From: Firmicutes bacterium UBA1768
Lineage (GTDB): Bacteria; Bacillota; Clostridia; Peptostreptococcales; Anaerovoracaceae
Length of the DNA stretch: 15,183 nucleotides
Assembly (NCBI GenBank): GCA_002315335.1
Contig: DCGW01000074.1
Location: 1 to 15,183, forward strand
Reading direction: 5' to 3'
Position numbers and translations under genes: made by a program. Below are positions 1-6,364 of this stretch, in pieces. The notes under the pieces are model-generated. The model saw only the letters and a list, made by a program, of their open reading frames with translations. It made no database searches and had not been told where the DNA came from. How positions within the stretch are numbered: the stretch's first letter is position 1; each line of letters opens with the position of its first letter.

Positions 1-39
1 TGGGAAGTATCGGTAATAATCTGATTTATTATCCTTCAT
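1..39 (-). CDS. Possible start of a downstream operon gene, cut by window edge
   Basis: On the minus strand the ATPase stop is followed at once by GGAGG (48-52), 8 nt of spacer and an ATG at 37-39. This opens a frame of 13 codons to the window edge, starting M-K-D-N-K. The ribosome binding site and spacing look genuine, so a third gene of the transporter operon probably starts here. However, codons 5-13 lie inside the left arm of the perfect inverted repeat, so the sequence after about the fifth codon may be an assembly artefact. No function can be assigned. Confidence 0.3.
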   Translation of the reverse strand, partial: MKDNKSDYYRYFP

Positions 40-77
40 CTTTGTGTCCTCCATCAGATTATTACCGATACTTCCCA
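1..77. repeat. Perfect 25-bp inverted repeat at the left window edge
   Basis: Bases 1-25 and 53-77 are exact reverse complements, separated by 27 nt. The right arm is the last codons of the ABC ATPase gene (coding for W-E-V-S-V-I-I) plus its stop. The left arm repeats that piece in the opposite direction up to the first base of the window, so the repeat may continue outside. A 25-bp perfect match does not arise by chance. The arms are AT-rich with no obvious U-tract, so this is not a typical terminator. A fold-back (self-primed) chimera at a contig end, or a real inverted duplication, both fit. Confidence 0.85.
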
Positions 78-1130
78 CTGAGCATCACTATTAGTTTCTG
101 AAGAAACATCCTTTACATAGCTTTTGAGGAGCTTAAGCCCAATAGCATCAAGAACCTCCATTGTGAGCGGGTCGGATTTAATATCAGGGAATATCATGCT
201 AAGCTTATGACCATCTCCAGTTTCACTCGCAACAAACTGCAGCGTGCACGCATAATCGAGGTTGATTAACGGCATAAGTATTTCGTCAAATACCGATCTC
301 AATCCACCGAACTGTGCTTCGCTGAAGCCATAATTTGCAGCAAAGCCACGAATTTCAGAAAGAAGTGAATAGTAGTCAATAGTATCCTTAGATAAATCAG
401 AGCTGTACATACGAGCTCTGTAAATAAACTGCTTTGTAAGCTCTCTCTTAGGTGAATTGAAAATCTGCTCCGAAGGGCCTTCCTCATATATTCCCTGCTC
501 CGCAAGAAATATGGTTCTGTTGGAAATCTTTTCAGCAAACCTCATTTCATGAGTAACAATAACTGCCGTCATACCGTTATCAATAAGGTCTTTTATTACA
601 CTTTCTACCTCGTCAACCATATTAGGATCAAGCGCAGAGGTCGGTTCATCAAACAGCATAACGTCAGGCTCCATCATAAGCGCCCTTGCTATAGCAACTC
701 TCTGCTTCTGCCCACCGGACAACGCCCCCGGCATTCTGTATTTTCTGTTGAGCATACCTACTCTGTCGAGGATTTTTTCAGCCTTCTGAATAGCTTCCGC
801 CTGGTCCATTTTGAGGACCTTTATCGGAACTAATATCATGTTTTCCAACACATTAAGGTGTTCAAAAAGATTGAAGTGCTGGAAAACCATACCAACGCGC
901 TGTCTGTATGCGTCGATGTCGGTTTCCTTATCTAAAATATTCTGATTGTCAAAAATGATTTCGCCCTCTTCAGGCACAGTGAGGAGGTTTAAGCAGCGAA
1001 GAAGTGTGCTCTTGCCGCAGCCTGAGCCACCGATAATCGCAATCGAATCTCCTTTATTAACAGTAAAATTGACGTTTTGAAGAATGGTATTCCCATCAAA
1101 GCTTTTCTTAAGGTTTTTTACCTCAATCAT
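54..1130 (-). CDS. Polar amino acid ABC transporter ATPase with C-terminal extension
   Basis: This is a cytoplasmic ATPase of the GlnQ/HisP family that powers uptake of polar amino acids with the permease encoded just upstream. From the ATG at 1130 (358 aa) it shows Walker [10 protein letters not shown] (34-42), the Q-loop [11 protein letters not shown] (82-92), signature LSGGQKQR (137-144), Walker B VMLFDEP (157-163) and switch VTHEM (192-196). That ATG is preceded by AGGAGGTG at proper spacing; a GTG nine bases further upstream falls inside the ribosome binding site. The frame overlaps the permease stop by 8 nt. The family normally ends near residue 240-245. Here about 118 more residues follow, including [12 protein letters not shown] and [12 protein letters not shown], then WEVSVII. 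This layout loosely recalls RsbW-like (GHKL) anti-sigma domains, but that is only a visual impression. No substrate-binding protein gene is visible in the window. Confidence 0.93.
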   Translation of the reverse strand: MIEVKNLKKSFDGNTILQNVNFTVNKGDSIAIIGGSGCGKSTLLRCLNLLTVPEEGEIIFDNQNILDKETDIDAYRQRVGMVFQHFNLFEHLNVLENMILVPIKVLKMDQAEAIQKAEKILDRVGMLNRKYRMPGALSGGQKQRVAIARALMMEPDVMLFDEPTSALDPNMVDEVESVIKDLIDNGMTAVIVTHEMRFAEKISNRTIFLAEQGIYEEGPSEQIFNSPKRELTKQFIYRARMYSSDLSKDTIDYYSLLSEIRGFAANYGFSEAQFGGLRSVFDEILMPLINLDYACTLQFVASETGDGHKLSMIFPDIKSDPLTMEVLDAIGLKLLKSYVKDVSSETNSDAQWEVSVII

Positions 1131-1806
1131 TGTCAACACCTCCTAAATGCTCTTTCTTGCCAAGGAGTCCAATAAGCTTGGAGCATACCAACCCTATAAT
1201 GAGATAAATGGCTGAAATTAATATCAGACCGAAAAATGCATCAAGCGTTCTTGAGGTTATGATATTTGAAGCCTTTGTCAGGTCCATAACAGCTAAAGTA
1301 CCAACAAGTGAGGTTTCCTGCAAGGTAATAATAAACTGGTTCTTATAGAGTGGTATTGCTGCTGACAGCGACTGTGGGAAGGTTATATGCAGAAATGCCT
1401 GAAGCTTAGACATTCCGAGGGCTCTTGCAGCCTCTGCCTGACCTTCATTTACGCCCTTAATCGCAGTGTAAAAGATTTCAGAAAGATATGCGCCGCACTT
1501 GAGCATAAGTCCGAATATTACTACAACTACTACGGAAAGACTTGCTTTGCTGAACACAAGGTAAACCATTACCATGAGCAGAACCAGCGTCGGCAGCTGA
1601 ATCAGAAGCCCGATTAACGCATTGACACACTTATTAATTGCTTTGTTAGGAATAAGCCTTAACCCGCAAAGCGCAGCTCCCAGTATCGTTCCGCCGAGAA
1701 AGGAAGCGAAAGTGAGAAGCAGTGTCATTAAGAATCCGTCTAAAAAGAATTCCCATCGATTCTGGTAAACAAAGGTGGTATAGAATTTGTATTTTAATAC
1801 GTCCAC
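1123..1806 (-). CDS. Polar amino acid ABC transporter permease
   Basis: This is an inner-membrane permease subunit of the HisM/GlnP family (227 aa), the usual length. Hydrophobic segments lie near residues 23-47, 62-85, 90-108, 147-172 and 190-213. The EAA loop that docks the ATPase is visible at about 125-150 ([20 protein letters not shown]). A conserved YKNQF...LQETSLVG stretch typical of this family follows. The start is GTG at 1804-1806, with AAGGAG eight bases upstream. It is the first gene after the promoter at 1872-1900 and overlaps the ATPase start, so the two are translationally coupled. Ligand specificity cannot be read from the permease. Confidence 0.93.
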   Translation of the reverse strand: MDVLKYKFYTTFVYQNRWEFFLDGFLMTLLLTFASFLGGTILGAALCGLRLIPNKAINKCVNALIGLLIQLPTLVLLMVMVYLVFSKASLSVVVVVIFGLMLKCGAYLSEIFYTAIKGVNEGQAEAARALGMSKLQAFLHITFPQSLSAAIPLYKNQFIITLQETSLVGTLAVMDLTKASNIITSRTLDAFFGLILISAIYLIIGLVCSKLIGLLGKKEHLGGVDND

Positions 1807-1871
1807 TGAAATATCTCCTTATTTTTAATAATATTGAAAAGCATTGCATAGTAGTCTTGCTTTCTATCTAA

Positions 1872-1900
1872 AGTATACCTATTTGTCGCGTTAAAATCAA
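1872..1900 (-). promoter_or_regulatory. Promoter of the amino acid ABC operon
   Basis: On the minus strand, TTGATT (1895-1900) and TATACT (1872-1877) are separated by exactly 17 nt. Transcription would start near 1865, giving a leader of about 60 nt before the GTG start of the permease. I see no hairpin or riboswitch in the leader. Confidence 0.7.
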
Positions 1901-2068
1901 CTACATAGGCATTGTTGAAACATAATCAACATAATTCGGTTGTAATACATTTCATGCTATTATCAACAAAGTAAACAGATTTTTCACAAGATGATGATAT
2001 TGTCGGCAAACATTTCCAGATAATGTCAGCCACTATATATAGAATATTTGCTTGATATCGAATAAAAA

Positions 2069-2101
2069 ATGTCAAATGTTGTATATAAAAACATTTGACA
2101 T
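2069..2101. promoter_or_regulatory. 12-bp perfect inverted repeat overlapping the toxin -35 (possible operator)
   Basis: ATGTCAAATGTT (2069-2080) and AACATTTGACAT (2090-2101) are perfect reverse complements around a 9-nt AT spacer. The right arm contains the -35 hexamer TTGACA (2095-2100) of the rightward promoter. This placement suits a dimeric repressor site. The left arm also contains TTGACA on the minus strand, but no good -10 follows it, so divergent promoters are not supported. The symmetry is certain; the regulatory role is inference. Confidence 0.55.
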
Positions 2102-2123
2102 CGAAAAGATTTAGTGCTATTAT
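2095..2123 (+). promoter_or_regulatory. Promoter of the small membrane toxin gene
   Basis: A consensus TTGACA (2095-2100), a 17-nt spacer and TATTAT (2118-2123) form a strong sigma-A type promoter. Transcription would begin near 2130. The 5' leader is about 95 nt and contains a small hairpin (TTTACC 2182-2187 with GGTAAA 2193-2198) just upstream of the ribosome binding site, which could modulate translation. Confidence 0.75.
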
Positions 2124-2225
2124 TTCAAAACGAGGTTCTGCTGTAAACGGTAGGCGGTTAATACTTCCGGAACGGCCATTCTTTACCAAAAGGGTAAAAG
2201 TTTTAGCCAGAAGGAGGTGATGCTC

Positions 2226-2324
2226 ATGCTGACTATTAGTAGCTTCATAGCTATTATTTGTTTAGCTATAGGATGTTTTGATCTCGGCTATACGCTGGGA
2301 AAAAACTCCAAAAGAGATAAATAA
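2226..2324 (+). CDS. Type I toxin-like small membrane peptide (holin-like toxin type)
   Basis: This 32-residue peptide has a single hydrophobic helix (about residues 3-22) and a short charged tail. It ends FDLGYTLGKNSKRDK. The start is set by an exceptionally strong ribosome binding site, GAAGGAGGTGAT at about 2210-2221, nearly the full complement of the 16S rRNA 3' end. Size, topology, strong Shine-Dalgarno, own promoter and converging antisense promoter match the TxpA/BsrG/holin-like type I toxins of Firmicutes. These insert in the membrane when their antisense RNA fails. A hairpin follows the stop at once (2326-2352). It is the only plus-strand gene among minus-strand neighbours on the left side. 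The family call rests on architecture, not on a strong sequence match. A plain small membrane protein is the alternative. Confidence 0.72.
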   Translation: MLTISSFIAIICLAIGCFDLGYTLGKNSKRDK

Positions 2325-2325
2325 C

Positions 2326-2352
2326 CGTCCTAACCATTTGACCAAAAGGACG
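2326..2352. terminator. Hairpin directly after the toxin stop codon
   Basis: CGTCCT (2326-2331) pairs with AGGACG (2347-2352) around a 15-nt loop. On the minus strand the stem is followed by a U-rich run (GTTATTTATCTCTTTT), so it may end the antisense RNA. On the plus strand the tail is less U-rich and termination there is doubtful. Confidence 0.45.
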
Positions 2353-2380
2353 AATTAAAGTTTATTTTCCGTCCCGGAAG

Positions 2381-2409
2381 GCAACCGTCTATCTGCAGAC
2401 CTCCATATG
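2381..2409. repeat. 29-nt direct repeat, copy 1
   Basis: This copy differs from 2482-2510 at one of 29 positions (a C in place of T before CATATG); start-to-start distance is 101 bp. The core reads GCAACCGTCTATCTGCAGAC. A weaker match continues about 9 nt upstream of both copies. There are only two copies, so this is not a CRISPR array. Confidence 0.85.
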
Positions 2410-2481
2410 AGAAGGCACCATGAGAGCAACCATCCTCTCACCTTGTCCCCGGATCTGGTAATCGCAACACCTTCCCAGAGC

Positions 2482-2510
2482 GCAACCGTCTATCTGCAGA
2501 CCTTCATATG
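2482..2510. repeat. 29-nt direct repeat, copy 2
   Basis: This is the partner of 2381-2409. Its right end coincides with the predicted 5' end of the antisense RNA (about 2509), so it would form the first 28 or so bases of that RNA. This suggests the repeat is the recognition segment of the antitoxin and was duplicated. Confidence 0.85.
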
Positions 2511-2515
2511 TAAAG

Positions 2516-2544
2516 ATATTAACAGTAAACACACCTAAAGTCAA
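2516..2544 (-). promoter_or_regulatory. Antisense (antitoxin) promoter
   Basis: On the minus strand, TTGACT (2539-2544) is followed after 17 nt by TAATAT (2516-2521), with a TG one base before the -10 (extended -10). It points toward the toxin gene and would start an RNA near 2509. Confidence 0.6.
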
Positions 2545-2566
2545 CGAAAACTTTGACTGCTGTATA

Positions 2567-2595
2567 AAAAGCACACGACTTGAGCGTGTGCTTTT
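2567..2595. terminator. Bidirectional rho-independent terminator
   Basis: AAAAGCACACG (2567-2577) and CGTGTGCTTTT (2585-2595) form an 11-bp stem around ACTTGAG. T-runs are present on both strands. It separates the rightward toxin transcript from the leftward gene ending at 2637, and probably serves both. Confidence 0.88.
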
Positions 2596-2636
2596 GTAGT
2601 TATGTATTCTGATTATTTGTACTTCAGCAGCGATTA

Positions 2637-3632
2637 TTAAGCAGCATTTTCGTTCTGTTCAGCCAAATTTGCTTCTATCTGACCCTTTGCTAATAATCTC
2701 ATGCGGTCACTTGGCAGCTGATTATCATTCGTAATATTATTCACCTGCTTATAAAGAAATTCTGCAAAGGCAAGTCTTGAGCCTATCCTTACTGCCGAGC
2801 TTACTCTCTGCTTATCTAAGACTCCAAGAGCAGTAACAAGCGCCGCGTCTTTAACCGTTACAAGTGCAAGCCTTGTCGCAATCTGGGTATAGCTTGCGTC
2901 TGGGTCTAATTTAAGACAGCTTGAAAGGAAGTCTGCGCAGAGAAAACTAATAGCAGTTCGGTTTGTATAATTATTAATAATAGTGTTTAATTTAGAAAAA
3001 GATTCAGAAACAGTTTCTAAATATCCCCTATTTAATATATTCATAATAGCTACAGCTTCAAGGTCAGAAACAACATCCGCCGGATTGAACAGTGTGTTTT
3101 CTTTGTTTATATATTGTTTTGCAGCTTCATATGAAGCTTTTACACTGTACGTGGTATCTTCTTTCTTGGCAACCTCAACCATAACCTGCGCAAGGTCGCC
3201 GTACCAGCCGCCGAAGTTCTTTACTCCATTGGTGCAGCATTCCATTGCCGCGAATAAATGAGGTATATCAAGTGAAATTCCGCTTGATATTTCAACGGAA
3301 AGCTGATTGGTCCTTAATTCTTTTACGTTTGTTACACCATCATCGTTTTTATTCTCGACAAATTCAACAAACCCATCATTAACCTTTCCTGCAGCAAGAG
3401 TCCACACGGTTCCATTATACGCTCCGCTCCTGATATAATTCATCACCAGCCTGTTTTCAGACATAAGAACTTTATTATTTGCTTTATATTCTTTGGCGTA
3501 ATCCTGAAGCTGAGCGATGGCCGTTTGAGCTTCGTTGTACGACATGTTATCCGCAAACGACACTACCGCACAGGCACAGATTAAAACAGAAGTAATAATC
3601 AGTCCAATCAATAGTTTTACAGTTTTTTCCAT
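2637..3632 (-). CDS. Exported protein of unknown function
   Basis: I do not recognise this 331-residue protein. The start is the ATG at 3630-3632 behind GAGGAGGAGAG; a longer frame to 3686 has no ribosome binding site. The N-terminus is a clear type I signal peptide: MEKTVK, a hydrophobic run, then VSFA before DNMS (cleavage near residue 27). The mature part is mostly helical-looking and soluble, with no further membrane span. The most distinctive stretch is DIPHLFAAMECC followed nine residues later by GGWYGDLAQVM. Its His, Trp and Asp residues could be functional, but this is speculative. The gene follows obg by 80 nt on the same strand with no clear terminator between them, and ends at the bidirectional terminator 2567-2595. 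Confidence 0.85.
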   Translation of the reverse strand: MEKTVKLLIGLIITSVLICACAVVSFADNMSYNEAQTAIAQLQDYAKEYKANNKVLMSENRLVMNYIRSGAYNGTVWTLAAGKVNDGFVEFVENKNDDGVTNVKELRTNQLSVEISSGISLDIPHLFAAMECCTNGVKNFGGWYGDLAQVMVEVAKKEDTTYSVKASYEAAKQYINKENTLFNPADVVSDLEAVAIMNILNRGYLETVSESFSKLNTIINNYTNRTAISFLCADFLSSCLKLDPDASYTQIATRLALVTVKDAALVTALGVLDKQRVSSAVRIGSRLAFAEFLYKQVNNITNDNQLPSDRMRLLAKGQIEANLAEQNENAA

Positions 3633-3712
3633 TTTTGCTCTCCTCCTCACCTTTGATAGATACAGCAGGCAACCCCTGACCCTCAATACTCCTTAACAAT
3701 TATCAGAAAACC

Positions 3713-4996
3713 TTATTCAAAGTATTCAAACTCGAATTCCTTTATTCTTACAGTATCCTCGTCCTTTATCCCCATGTCAACCATTTGCTGCATAGCACCC
3801 TGCTCTTCAATATATCTGAACAGGTATCTCAGAGACTCGCTGTCGTTGAAGTTGGTTGAGTCGAATATCTTTTCGAGCTGACCTCCGCTGAGCACAAAGG
3901 TTCCGTCGTCATCCCTCTCAACAGTAATCTTTCTGTATTCAGGGTCCTCATCAGCCGCTTCAAGGTCGATATAAATATAGTCGTCCTCCTCAGGCAGCTC
4001 GCGAAGCTCTGTAACGAGCTCGTTGGTCCTGCCCAAAAGCTCCTTAAGACCAATTCTTCCCGCTGCCGAAATCGGAAATACCTCATATTCCCTTTCCTTT
4101 AAATATGCCATGAACTCATCATATGCATCCTGGTCGAGAATATTGTCAATTTTGTTTGCAGCTACTAACTGAGGTCTTGATGCCAGCCTCGGAGAATACT
4201 TGACCAGCTCGTCGTTTATCTTCTCGAAGTCCTCAATAAGGTTTCTGCCCTCTGCAGAAGAAACATCCACCACGTGAATGAGCATTTTCGTCCTCTCTAT
4301 GTGACGTAAAAACTCAAGTCCAAGCCCCTGTCCTTCGCTTGCACCCTCTATTATTCCCGGAATATCCGCCATAACAAAGGTCTCATCGTAGTACTGCACT
4401 ACCCCAAGGTTCGGCGTGAGCGTAGTAAAGTGGTAGTTGGCAATCTTTGGCTTTGCTCCTGTTACAGCAGACAGCAGTGTTGACTTTCCAACATTAGGAA
4501 AACCAAGCAGCCCTACATCGGCTATCATCTTCAGCTCGAGTGTGACTGTACGCTGAATAGCCTTTCCTCCAGCTTCGGCAAAGTTTGGTGCCTGTCTTAC
4601 ACTGTTCTTAAAATGAACGTTGCCCTTTCCTCCTCTGCCGCCCTTAGCAACGACACAGGTTTCGCCATGAGCCTTAAGGTCCTTTATCACATAGCCCGAA
4701 TCAGTGTCAATGAGAACCGTCCCTGGCGGCACTTTTAATATCAGGTCCTTGCCCTTCTTGCCGAACTTCTTTCGTTTCATGCCGTCTTCGCCATTTTCGG
4801 CGCTGTACTTGGCCTGAAATTTGAAGTCCATCAGAGTGTGGAAGTTTTCATCAGCTTCAAAGATAACGCTGCCTCCGTTGCCTCCGTCTCCACCATCGGG
4901 ACCGCCATCAGGAACAAAGGGTTCACGTCTGAAGGATACGCAGCCGTTCCCGCCTTTGCCCGATTTTACGGTTATTTTAGCCTTGTCTATAAACAT
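3713..4996 (-). CDS. obg: GTPase Obg (ribosome assembly, CgtA)
   Basis: This essential Obg-family GTPase binds the large ribosomal subunit during assembly and links growth to nucleotide status. At 427 aa it is full length. The glycine-rich Obg domain occupies residues 1-158 (KSGKGGNGCVSFRREPF, GGPDGGDGGNGG, KGGRGGKGN). The G domain has G1 GFPNVGKST (165-173), G3 DIPGIIEGA and G4 NKID. The C-terminal OCT domain covers roughly 350-427, with ADEDPEYRKITVERDDDGTF. Position after rplU and rpmA is the standard order. The start ATG at 4994-4996 has only a weak upstream purine stretch. A terminator sits between rpmA and this gene, so expression depends on readthrough or an internal promoter. Confidence 0.97.
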   Translation of the reverse strand: MFIDKAKITVKSGKGGNGCVSFRREPFVPDGGPDGGDGGNGGSVIFEADENFHTLMDFKFQAKYSAENGEDGMKRKKFGKKGKDLILKVPPGTVLIDTDSGYVIKDLKAHGETCVVAKGGRGGKGNVHFKNSVRQAPNFAEAGGKAIQRTVTLELKMIADVGLLGFPNVGKSTLLSAVTGAKPKIANYHFTTLTPNLGVVQYYDETFVMADIPGIIEGASEGQGLGLEFLRHIERTKMLIHVVDVSSAEGRNLIEDFEKINDELVKYSPRLASRPQLVAANKIDNILDQDAYDEFMAYLKEREYEVFPISAAGRIGLKELLGRTNELVTELRELPEEDDYIYIDLEAADEDPEYRKITVERDDDGTFVLSGGQLEKIFDSTNFNDSESLRYLFRYIEEQGAMQQMVDMGIKDEDTVRIKEFEFEYFE

Positions 4997-5013
4997 TATT
5001 TCACCATCATTTC

Positions 5014-5045
5014 AAAAAAACAACCCCTCACGGAACCGCAAGGGG
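5014..5045 (-). terminator. Rho-independent terminator between rpmA and obg
   Basis: On the minus strand CCCCTTGCGG (5036-5045) pairs with CCGTGAGGGG (5024-5033), then a run of seven T follows (5014-5020) after a short TTG. It lies within the 57 nt between the rpmA stop and the obg start, so it likely lowers obg expression relative to the ribosomal proteins. Confidence 0.8.
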
Positions 5046-5053
5046 CATTTAAA

Positions 5054-5314
5054 TTAAGCTTCTTTAGCGTATACGCTAACCTGTTTTCTGGTCTTGTCTT
5101 TTCTTTCGAACTTAACAACACCTTCAATCATAGCAAACAAAGTATCGTCTCCACCCTTGCCTACGTTGTTGCCCGGATGAATTTTTGTTCCTCTCTGTCT
5201 TACTAAGATGCTACCGGCTGTTACTGTCTGACCGTCAGCTCTTTTAACGCCTAAACGCTTGGATTCACTGTCACGACCGTTTCTGGAACTACCTACTCCC
5301 TTTTTACTTGCCAT
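5054..5314 (-). CDS. rpmA: 50S ribosomal protein L27 (bL27), no N-terminal extension
   Basis: bL27 sits by the peptidyl transferase centre with its N-terminus near the tRNA ends. The 86-residue product begins [19 protein letters not shown] and contains the conserved [19 protein letters not shown]. In most Firmicutes L27 is made with an N-terminal extension of about nine residues that the Prp protease removes. Here the ATG has an ideal GGAGGTGA nine bases upstream, and the TGA within it is an in-frame stop, so no extension is possible. The prp gene usually found between rplU and rpmA is also absent; only 85 nt separate the two genes. That gap holds a hairpin around GCTCTGTTTACAGGGC and a short GTGC/GCAC stem near the ribosome binding site. 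Confidence 0.97.
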   Translation of the reverse strand: MASKKGVGSSRNGRDSESKRLGVKRADGQTVTAGSILVRQRGTKIHPGNNVGKGGDDTLFAMIEGVVKFERKDKTRKQVSVYAKEA

Positions 5315-5399
5315 GCGATCTCACCTCCATTCGTGCGGCTTGCACAAACATTAACTAACGCCCTGTAAACAGAGCAGATTTTCAATAAGCACTCTTTAA

Positions 5400-5711
5400 T
5401 TATAAAGCGATGCTTTCAATTTTAACTTTTGTGAACGGCTGTCTGTGACCCTTCTTGTTTCTGTAATCCTTCTTGTTCTTGTACTTGAAGATGATTACCT
5501 TAGGGCCTTTACCGCTCTCAACTGCCTTAGCTTCAACCTTTGCGCCTTCAATGTAAGGTGTACCTACTTTGATGTCTGCGCCTTCGCCTGCTGCTAAAAC
5601 CTGGTCAAACACTACAGCTTCGCCGTCAGCAACGTTTAACTTTTCGATTATGATTTCGTCGCCTTCTTTAACTCTGTACTGCTTTCCGCCTGTTGCGATA
5701 ATTGCATACAT
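5400..5711 (-). CDS. rplU: 50S ribosomal protein L21 (bL21)
   Basis: bL21 is a large-subunit protein that binds 23S rRNA. The 103-residue product starts [18 protein letters not shown], the family's hallmark N-terminus, and carries [20 protein letters not shown] near its C-terminus. The start at 5709-5711 is set by GAGGAGG about ten bases upstream. The frame stays open to 5804, but that part is the untranslated leader. It is the first gene of the rplU-rpmA-obg cluster, with its promoter at 5795-5823. Confidence 0.97.
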   Translation of the reverse strand: MYAIIATGGKQYRVKEGDEIIIEKLNVADGEAVVFDQVLAAGEGADIKVGTPYIEGAKVEAKAVESGKGPKVIIFKYKNKKDYRNKKGHRQPFTKVKIESIAL

Positions 5712-5788
5712 GAAACTTATTCCTCCTCTTACCAGACTCGCCATTGAGGCAGCTTGTACTGCGTTTAATACCTCTTCTGCGCGGTTAC
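5712..5788 (-). ncRNA. Structured 5' leader of rplU (L21 leader candidate)
   Basis: The predicted transcript has about 77 nt before the rplU ATG. It contains GCAG-TACAAG-CTGC, and a second possible stem where CCTC pairs with the GAGG next to the ribosome binding site. Such a leader would let L21 control its own translation, as known for L21 leader RNAs of Firmicutes. I matched it by layout and memory of the family, not by a covariance search. Confidence 0.5.
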
Positions 5789-5794
5789 CGTAAT

Positions 5795-5823
5795 ATGATA
5801 ACACAGCTAACGTTTCAAGTCAA
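5795..5823 (-). promoter_or_regulatory. Promoter of the rplU-rpmA operon
   Basis: On the minus strand TTGACT (5818-5823), a 17-nt spacer and TATCAT (5795-5800) are present, with an extended -10 TG. The start would be near 5788. Confidence 0.75.
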
Positions 5824-5917
5824 TATATTTTTAACTGTTGCTATGCAATGTTTGATTTGGGAACACCTGCCTATCTAACCGCTTCTAACCAGCATAATAG
5901 TTGTTCCTCGGCTCATC

Positions 5918-6364
5918 CTACCCATCAGGATTTTCAAGCTTCAACAGCTTTTCAAGTCCCTTCTTATGCTTACTAAGCCTTTTCAGATTTCCCGACTTTT
6001 CTCCACGCTCAATGTTATGCCTGAGGTCTGCAATTTTAACCTTTAATGCAAGTGGATTTTTTGCTACTCTGTCGAGATAGGCCTCATACTCTTCTCCTTC
6101 GACACGACTGTCCGCAACAACCGCATCAGCCACCTCGTCACCAAAGGCAGCTCTGATTTCTTCCTCAACCACCTCAGTGTCTTCAATAACATCGTGGAGC
6201 AGCGCCACTATTTTCTCCGTTGTAGTATCGCACTTTTTTGCAACCGCCATAGGATGCCAGATCACCGGAAGGCCGCTTTCATCCAGCTGTCCCCTGTGCG
6301 CCTCAGCCGCAAATGAATATGCTCTGCGAAGCCTTGCGCCTCCCTTATTATCTTTCCGTTCCAA
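5918..6364 (-). CDS. HD-domain hydrolase, SpoT/MESH1-like
   Basis: This small cytoplasmic HD-family phosphohydrolase resembles the (p)ppGpp hydrolase half of Rel/SpoT. From the TTG at 6364 (148 aa) it shows HRGQLDESGLPVIWHP (23-38), ALLHDVIEDT (54-63) and KVKIADLRHN (108-117). H37, H57, D58 and D113 are the expected metal ligands. No synthetase domain is present. The TTG is chosen because AAGGA lies eight bases upstream; an ATG at 6406 would add 14 residues but overlaps the previous gene by 59 nt and lacks a good site. The gene overlaps the metallo-beta-lactamase-fold gene by 17 nt and is last in a five-gene chain. Alarmone hydrolysis is plausible, but other nucleotide substrates are possible. 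Confidence 0.88.
   Translation of the reverse strand: MERKDNKGGARLRRAYSFAAEAHRGQLDESGLPVIWHPMAVAKKCDTTTEKIVALLHDVIEDTEVVEEEIRAAFGDEVADAVVADSRVEGEEYEAYLDRVAKNPLALKVKIADLRHNIERGEKSGNLKRLSKHKKGLEKLLKLENPDG

Larger units (their letters stand above)
2326..2509 (-). ncRNA. Putative antisense antitoxin RNA
   Basis: From the minus-strand promoter at 2516-2544 a transcript would start near 2509 and run leftward over both 29-nt repeats to the 3' end of the toxin gene. The hairpin at 2326-2352 is the likely terminator, giving about 180 nt. The whole RNA is complementary to the 3' untranslated part of the toxin mRNA, the arrangement of TxpA/RatA and BsrG/SR4 loci of Bacillus. The 5' end contains GTCT-GCAGAT-AGAC, a small hairpin with an exposed loop. 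Start and end are predictions; there is no open reading frame I would trust here. Confidence 0.5.

Noticed and set aside
2041..2075. Divergent leftward promoter from the left arm of the palindrome
   Set aside because: TTGACA is present on the minus strand, but no acceptable -10 lies 16-18 nt downstream.
1926..2189. 87-codon open frame on the minus strand
   Set aside because: It runs across the toxin promoter and palindrome, lacks a ribosome binding site, and has no recognisable protein features.
2381..2510. CRISPR-like repeat-spacer-repeat
   Set aside because: There are only two copies, a single 72-nt interval and no further units or cas genes; its position at the antisense RNA 5' end gives a better explanation.
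2389..2574. 61-codon open frame on the minus strand across the direct repeats
   Set aside because: It has no ribosome binding site, covers the repeats and the antisense promoter, and its composition is unlike a protein; the region is better read as the antisense RNA.
5712..5804. N-terminal extension of L21 by 31 residues
   Set aside because: The strong ribosome binding site precedes the standard MYAII start, and the upstream stretch contains the predicted transcript start and leader structure.
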